Source of the DNA: Paracoccaceae bacterium
GTDB lineage: Bacteria; Pseudomonadota; Alphaproteobacteria; Rhodobacterales; Rhodobacteraceae
Direction: 5' to 3'
Assembly (NCBI GenBank): GCA_030066905.1
Contig: JASJAR010000008.1
Span: 106,932-145,692 of the forward strand
DNA: 38,761 nt
The first letter of the stretch is position 1. Each line of letters opens with the position of its first letter. Shown here one piece after another: positions 33,321 through 38,761 of this stretch. The notes beneath the pieces were generated by a model, which worked only from the letters and a program-made list of their open reading frames with translations, was not told the origin of the DNA and did no database searches. The translations under genes were made by a program, and so were the position numbers.

Positions 33321-34174
33321 CAGGCAACCTCCCCGGCAATCGCCCGCGCCTTGGCGAGCACACGGTTCGCCGTCTCTACGTGGAGGTTCTCGACGATCTT
33401 GCCGTCGAGCACGGCAACCCCTTCGCCGTCGGCGATGGCGCTTTCGTGGGCGGCGATCACCCGTCGCGCCTCTGCGATATCGGTCTCGGAGGGAGCGAAA
33501 ACGGCGTTGGCGATGTCGATCTGGGCGGGATGGATCAGCGTCTTGCCGTCCATGCCGAAGTCGCGGCCCTGGACGCATTCGGCCGTGAGCCCCGCCTCGT
33601 CGCGAAAGGCATTGTAAACACCGTCGACACAGGGGATGCCGGCCGACCGCGCGGCGAGAAGCGCGGTCTGAAGCGCCATCGACAGCGAGGCCCGGCCTGC
33701 CACCGGCTGCGCGCCAAGCTCTTTCAGAAGATCGTTGGTTCCCAGAACGAAACCGCGAATCCGCGGATGTTTCGCGATGGCGAGCGCGTTCAAGACCCCT
33801 TCGGCCGTTTCGATCATCGCCCAGAACAAAGCATCGGGAGCAAGCTCGGCGGCCGCATCCACGTCGCAGGGTCCGTTTACCTTGGGCAAAAGCACCGCAT
33901 CGACGGCCATCGACCGCGCCACGACAAGGTCGTCCTCTCCCCAGCCCGTATCGAGCCCATTTACCCGAAGAAGGGTTGCGCGACTGCCAAAAGCGCCCGG
34001 TTTCAACGTTTCCGCGAGAAGGGCCCGGGCCGCCGGTTTCTCGTCGGGCGCCACGGCATCCTCAAGATCGAAGATGATAGCATCGGCGGGCAGGCCCCTC
34101 GCCTTTTCCAGCGCCCGGGCCTTCGAACCCGGGATGTAGAGGACCGATCGGAACGGCCGCGGATCGTCGTCCAT
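33320..34174 (-). CDS. mcl2: CitE-like (3S)-malyl-CoA thioesterase
   Basis: Hydrolyses (3S)-malyl-CoA to malate and CoA, the last step of glyoxylate plus acetyl-CoA condensation in Rhodobacter. 284 residues of the HpcH/HpaI/CitE barrel: 'RSVLYIPGSKARALEKARG', 'ADAIIFDLEDAVAPDEKPAAR' (metal-binding region), 'LLPKVNGPCDVD', 'MIETAEGVLNALAIA' (Glu ligand), 'LGTNDLLKELGA' (Asp ligand) and 'GMDGKTLIHPAQI'. The choice of thioesterase over malyl-CoA/beta-methylmalyl-CoA lyase (Mcl1) rests on the shorter length and the gene order as in Rhodobacter; citrate-lyase-like activity is the alternative. First gene of its operon; no clear Shine-Dalgarno. Confidence 0.85.
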   Translation of the reverse strand: MDDDPRPFRSVLYIPGSKARALEKARGLPADAIIFDLEDAVAPDEKPAARALLAETLKPGAFGSRATLLRVNGLDTGWGEDDLVVARSMAVDAVLLPKVNGPCDVDAAAELAPDALFWAMIETAEGVLNALAIAKHPRIRGFVLGTNDLLKELGAQPVAGRASLSMALQTALLAARSAGIPCVDGVYNAFRDEAGLTAECVQGRDFGMDGKTLIHPAQIDIANAVFAPSETDIAEARRVIAAHESAIADGEGVAVLDGKIVENLHVETANRVLAKARAIAGEVA

Positions 34175-34477
34175 GATTCTGCCCAGAACGTTGCGACGGC
34201 GTCAGACCACCACGACGGCCTGCCGAGAACAAGGGGCGCAATGGTTACGGCCCGGAGCGTGTTTTCAAGCGCTTAGCCGCCGCCTGCCGGGCGCGGGCGG
34301 ACGGTTAACCAATTTTTCTTCTGTGCTGATCAGTTTGTAGCTGCGTCGAACGAATGCGCCCCAGCACGGGCAACAGGGTCGGAACGGTTTTCTTCTTGGC
34401 TCGGCGCTCAACCAACGGGTCGGCACCGGGCGCGGTGCGTCACGCGCGGCTGCCGATACCCTTGAAAGGGATGCGAT
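34175..34477. other. 303-base divergent intergenic region, mcl2 to secreted-protein gene
   Basis: No ORF, tRNA or repeat is recognised. There is a CCGCC/GGCGG stem at about 34277-34300, followed by an AT-richer stretch with TTTTTCTTC at about 34312-34320, which may hold a promoter for one of the divergent genes. It contains no GTGATCAC site and no CAGATGACATCTG-like palindrome. Confidence 0.5.
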
Positions 34478-35864
<1,387 letters not shown>

Positions 35865-35877
35865 GGCCGGCCGCGCG

Positions 35878-36822
35878 GTGCCCGGGGCCCGCCAGAAGAT
35901 CTGGTTCGTCGTCCACGCAGATGCCGCCGGCCGCGGCTCGACACGGATGCGCGCGCATCAGCTCTGCGCAATGGTGCGGCCCTATCTCGAAGACCGGTAC
36001 GACCTGTCGATGCTCGAAATGCCCCGGCGAAGCCTCGGGGGCCGGCAGCGTTCCTGGATCGAAGCCCGTCCTGCGGGGGGTATCTACATCCTGACAAAGG
36101 TCGCCGTCGAACGGATGCCACGCGCGAACGCGCTGGCGCTCCAGGCCCGGGCGGACGGTGTCTGTTTCGACTATGTCGACACACCGATGCGCAAGGTGAA
36201 CACGTTTGGGGCCGACATCCACCTCTGCGCCTCGCTCACCCAATTGCACGATCTTCGCGCCCGTCAGGCGGTCGGCAAGCTGGGCCCGGGCCGGCCGATG
36301 CCGCTTCTCCACAACGCCGACAGCCGGCTCTACGACCTGGAGTTCCGACGCCTCCCCGGCCTGTCGACCATCTACTGGGCGTCGGAATTCAACGGCCATC
36401 TGCCGAAGGCAGTGCGTGCGCGGATCACGGTCGAGCATATCGAGACGACGGCCGATGCCGACCGGACCATCGGCAGGCTGCCGGGCTACAATCTCCATTA
36501 TGCCATCCGGAACCGAACCCGCTGGCAGGCCGATGTCTACAAACCCTTCACCCGCGGCATCGTCGCGGCGATCTGCCGGTCGAACATCGTCGTCTTGAAA
36601 GACACCCACGACGTGTCGGAGTTTCTCGGCGACGATTATCCCTATCTCTGCACGTCCCGCGACACCGACGAGGTTATCGCGGTCCTCGACCGCGCAGCGC
36701 GGGATTTCGGCGGGTCGGCCTGGGACGCCGCGCTCGAGCGCATGCGTGGTGTCGCCGACCGCGTCTCGCCCCGGGCGCTGGCCGGGCAGCTGGAGGCGGT
36801 GTTGAAGGAGTTGGGGCACTGA
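35878..36822 (+). CDS. Uncharacterised glycosyltransferase-like protein
   Basis: A 314-residue cytosolic protein starting with GTG at 35878, only 13 bases after mdh. No signal peptide or membrane segment. It has 'IWFVVHADAAGRGSTRMRAHQLCAMVRPYLEDRYDL' at the start and 'SNIVVLKDTHDVSEFLGDDYPYLCTSRDTDEVIAVLDRA' near the end, arranged like the two Rossmann-type halves of GT-B glycosyltransferases, where the C-terminal part would bind a sugar nucleotide. The match is from the general pattern only and no family is certain. It lies between two TCA-cycle genes and is expected to be cotranscribed with mdh. Confidence 0.6.
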   Translation: MPGARQKIWFVVHADAAGRGSTRMRAHQLCAMVRPYLEDRYDLSMLEMPRRSLGGRQRSWIEARPAGGIYILTKVAVERMPRANALALQARADGVCFDYVDTPMRKVNTFGADIHLCASLTQLHDLRARQAVGKLGPGRPMPLLHNADSRLYDLEFRRLPGLSTIYWASEFNGHLPKAVRARITVEHIETTADADRTIGRLPGYNLHYAIRNRTRWQADVYKPFTRGIVAAICRSNIVVLKDTHDVSEFLGDDYPYLCTSRDTDEVIAVLDRAARDFGGSAWDAALERMRGVADRVSPRALAGQLEAVLKELGH

Positions 36823-36938
36823 TGCCGGTCGAGCGGCATTGCGCGCCGACTTTTGCCGTTCCCGGTCGTCTCGCGTGGCTTGGACGCAAGCCGTCGAAAC
36901 GGTTAGCACTTTTCTGATCTTTGGGGTCCCGTGAGCAC

Positions 36939-36973
36939 TATGTGATCACACGAAATCTAGCCGTGATCACAAA
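36939..36973 (+). promoter_or_regulatory. Twin GTGATCAC operator upstream of sucC
   Basis: TATGTGATCACAC (36939-36951), nine variable bases, CCGTGATCACAAA (36961-36973). The palindromes begin at 36942 and 36963, 21 bp apart, as at the sdhC site. A weaker third copy, GTGAGCAC, begins at 36931, 11 bp before the first. It ends 104 bases before the sucC ATG. The remainder of the 255-base gap contains TTTAAA at about 37019-37024 as a possible -10 with no convincing -35. Confidence 0.8.
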
Positions 36974-37077
36974 ATGCGGAAAGTTGCCGGGTTTTGCACG
37001 CCAAAGGGGCCGCGAGAGTTTAAAGCCCCAATCCTCTATGCCATGTTCGGCCCGACTCACCGGCGGGACGGACAGAC

Positions 37078-38271
37078 ATGAACATCCACGAATACCAGGC
37101 GAAGGCGCTTCTGAGGGATTACGGGGCGCCGGTTTCGGACGGCCGGGCGGTGCTGCGGGCGGAGGAGGCGAAGACGGCCGCCGGGGCCCTCGACGGCCCG
37201 GTCTGGGTCGTCAAGGCGCAGATCCATGCCGGCGGCCGGGGCAAGGGGACGTTCAAGGAAGCCGATGCCGGCGAGAAGGGCGGCGTCCGGCTCACCCGCT
37301 CGGCCACCGAGGCCGCCGAGGAAGCCCGCAAGATGCTCGGCCGGACACTGGTGACGAAACAGACCGGCCCCGCCGGCAAGCAAGTCGGGCGCATCTACAT
37401 CGAGGACGGCTCAGGCATCGAGACCGAGATGTATCTCGCCCTCCTCGTTGACCGCGTCACCTCGCGCATCAGCTTCGTGGCCTCCACCGAAGGCGGCATG
37501 GATATCGAGGAGGTGGCCGAGACCACCCCCGAGAAGATCCTCAGCTTCTCCGTCGACCCCGCGATCGGCTACCAGCCCTACCACGGCCGCCGCATCGCCT
37601 TCGGGCTCGGCCTCACCGGCCCCCAGGTCAAGCAATGCGTGAAGCTCATGGGCACGCTCTACAAGCTCTTCGTCGACAAAGACATGGAGATGCTGGAGAT
37701 CAACCCGCTGATCGTCACCGACAAGGGCGATCTGAAATGCCTCGACGCCAAGATGGGCTTCGACGGCAACGCGCTCTACCGCCACCCCGACATCATGGAG
37801 TTGCGCGACGAGACCGAGGAGGACTCAAAGGAACTCCAGGCTTCGAAATACGACCTCAACTACATCGCGCTGGACGGCGAGATCGGCTGCATGGTCAACG
37901 GTGCCGGGCTGGCGATGGCGACGATGGACATCATCAAGCTCTACGGCTCGGAACCGGCGAACTTCCTCGACGTGGGCGGCGGGGCGACGAAGGAGAAGGT
38001 GACCGAGGCCTTCAAGATCATCACCTCCGACCCCCAGGTCAAAGGTATCCTCGTCAATATCTTCGGCGGCATCATGCGCTGCGACGTCATCGCCGAAGGG
38101 GTGGTGGCCGCGGTCAGGGAGGTGGGCCTCGAAGTCCCGCTGGTGGTGCGCCTTGAGGGTACCAATGTCGAGAAAGGCAAGGAGATCATCAACACCTCCG
38201 GGCTGAACGTGATCGCGGCGGATGACCTGAAAGACGGGGCGGAGAAGATCGTGAAAGCGGTGAAGGGGTGA
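37078..38271 (+). CDS. sucC: Succinyl-CoA synthetase (ADP-forming) beta subunit
   Basis: With SucD it interconverts succinyl-CoA and succinate with substrate-level phosphorylation. 397 residues. '[19 protein letters not shown]' is the invariant start, the ATP-grasp part has '[16 protein letters not shown]' and '[26 protein letters not shown]', and the C-terminal domain has '[22 protein letters not shown]' and '[16 protein letters not shown]'. A GGACGGA lies ahead of the ATG. sucD is expected after it but is not reached; a small membrane protein gene overlaps the stop, then the sequence ends. Confidence 0.98.
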   Translation: MNIHEYQAKALLRDYGAPVSDGRAVLRAEEAKTAAGALDGPVWVVKAQIHAGGRGKGTFKEADAGEKGGVRLTRSATEAAEEARKMLGRTLVTKQTGPAGKQVGRIYIEDGSGIETEMYLALLVDRVTSRISFVASTEGGMDIEEVAETTPEKILSFSVDPAIGYQPYHGRRIAFGLGLTGPQVKQCVKLMGTLYKLFVDKDMEMLEINPLIVTDKGDLKCLDAKMGFDGNALYRHPDIMELRDETEEDSKELQASKYDLNYIALDGEIGCMVNGAGLAMATMDIIKLYGSEPANFLDVGGGATKEKVTEAFKIITSDPQVKGILVNIFGGIMRCDVIAEGVVAAVREVGLEVPLVVRLEGTNVEKGKEIINTSGLNVIAADDLKDGAEKIVKAVKG

Positions 38272-38654
38272 GTTTTTCCCAGTACCTCTTATTGGCACCG
38301 CTCGTGCTCGCGCTCCTTGCGTCGTTTGCGGCCAGCATCTGGCTTCAGGCCGTTTGGACGCGCGAAACGACCGATGGCGTTTTGGGTCGAAGCAGCTTGG
38401 TTGTTCTTAGCGGGATGGTGGGTTTTGGGGCAACGTTTTGGCTTCTCGGAAAGGATGTAAACCGAGCCGTGGCAGACTGCTCAGACGCAGCAACGAGCCT
38501 TCTTGAACAAGACGCATGTGATCTCGGGCCAGGGGTAGTCGGGCTGATGTTCGTCCCCCTGCCCTGGCTTCTTTTGTGCCTCGTCGGCGCCGCCGTCTTC
38601 TGTGCAGCCGTATTCGCCCACTTCGCTGGAGCGCTCCGAAACAACACACCGTAG
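38268..38654 (+). CDS. Small three-helix membrane protein of unknown function
   Basis: A 128-residue protein starting with GTG at 38268 in a GTGA overlap with the sucC stop. Hydrophobic segments near residues 5-27, 42-62 and 92-120. A middle loop contains two cysteines ('[20 protein letters not shown]') that could form a disulfide outside the membrane. No family recognised. Its base composition is somewhat less GC-rich than sucC. It separates sucC from the expected sucD. The reading frame ends 107 bases before the window end, just where low-complexity sequence begins. Confidence 0.65.
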   Translation: MSFSQYLLLAPLVLALLASFAASIWLQAVWTRETTDGVLGRSSLVVLSGMVGFGATFWLLGKDVNRAVADCSDAATSLLEQDACDLGPGVVGLMFVPLPWLLLCLVGAAVFCAAVFAHFAGALRNNTP

Positions 38655-38761
38655 GGGGGGGGGGCGCCCCCCCCCCCCCCAAACGCCGTGCCCAACAGAG
38701 GGTAAAAATAAAAAAAAAAAAAACCAAGGTACCAAAAAAAAAAAAACAAAACAAAAAAAAA
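38655..38761. other. Homopolymer-rich contig-end artefact
   Basis: A G-run, CGC and a C-run give a G/C foldback at about 38655-38680, followed by A-runs interrupted by single bases to the end. This composition is unlike the rest of the window and typical of low-quality or misassembled read ends. No biological feature is claimed. Confidence 0.85.

Noticed and set aside
32010..33617. 535-codon plus-strand open frame opposite mch, nnrU and mcl2
   Set aside because: Antisense shadow of three recognised genes with no plausible start signal.
38655..38690. G-run/C-run inverted repeat as a terminator
   Set aside because: It adjoins long A-runs at the end of the sequence and looks like a read or assembly artefact.

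Overview
The window is GC-rich (mostly about 65-70% by eye) chromosomal DNA from an alphaproteobacterium, most likely a Rhodobacterales/Rhodobacteraceae member. This rests on gene content and order: glnD-murJ, a TSUP/TIGR02186 pair, a luxR-luxI pair beside crotonyl-CoA carboxylase/reductase, ethylmalonyl-CoA mutase, sdhCDAB beside mesaconyl-CoA hydratase and a malyl-CoA thioesterase, then mdh and sucC. No rRNA, tRNA, CRISPR array, transposase or phage gene was recognised. The last ~107 bases are homopolymer runs that look like a contig-end artefact.

Layout. 1-5217 (+): 3' part of a periplasmic-binding-fold lipoprotein (PBP activator type), glnD and murJ. 5269-5955 (-): a rhomboid-fold protein lacking all catalytic residues. 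6035-11013 (+): trpS, a hairpin-rich intergenic region that may encode a small RNA, a VOC protein, a branched-chain-type aminotransferase, a universal stress protein, an NfuA-type Fe-S carrier behind an Irr-box-like palindrome, tsaB and rimI (rimI carries an in-frame insertion resembling an intergenic repeat). 11158-16719 (+): a nucleoside ABC importer (BMP-type binding protein, double ATPase, two permeases) with a purine nucleoside phosphorylase. 16807-18467 (+): a TSUP exporter and its membrane-anchored partner. 18723-24135 (-): SDR, a RecD-like helicase, luxI, luxR, a small conserved ORF and ccr. 24407-27508 (+): ecm, then a locally AT-richer pair of an H-NS-like protein and DeoD. 27538-34174 (-): sdhB, two lipoproteins, sdhA, sdhD, sdhC, mch, an NnrU-like protein and mcl2. 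34478-38654 (+): a small secreted protein, mdh, an unidentified cytosolic protein, sucC and a small membrane protein.

How the parts work together. Ccr, Ecm, Mch and Mcl2 are four enzymes of the ethylmalonyl-CoA pathway, which assimilates acetyl-CoA without isocitrate lyase. Its products (succinyl-CoA, malate) flow through SucCD, Sdh and Mdh, encoded alongside. Three signals suggest coordinated control. A 35-bp twin operator (two GTGATCAC palindromes exactly 21 bp apart, with shared flanks) lies upstream of both sdhC and sucC, in the same orientation to each. A 19-bp palindrome sits in front of ecm, and its 11-nt half-sequence recurs inside a candidate ccr promoter. A quorum-sensing pair lies directly downstream of ccr.

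The observations most worth following up are the twin operator, the ccr/ecm palindrome, the pseudo-rhomboid, the multi-hairpin intergenic region at 7088-7254, the two lipoproteins embedded in the sdh operon, and a 12-bp in-frame insertion in the [2Fe-2S] loop of sdhB.
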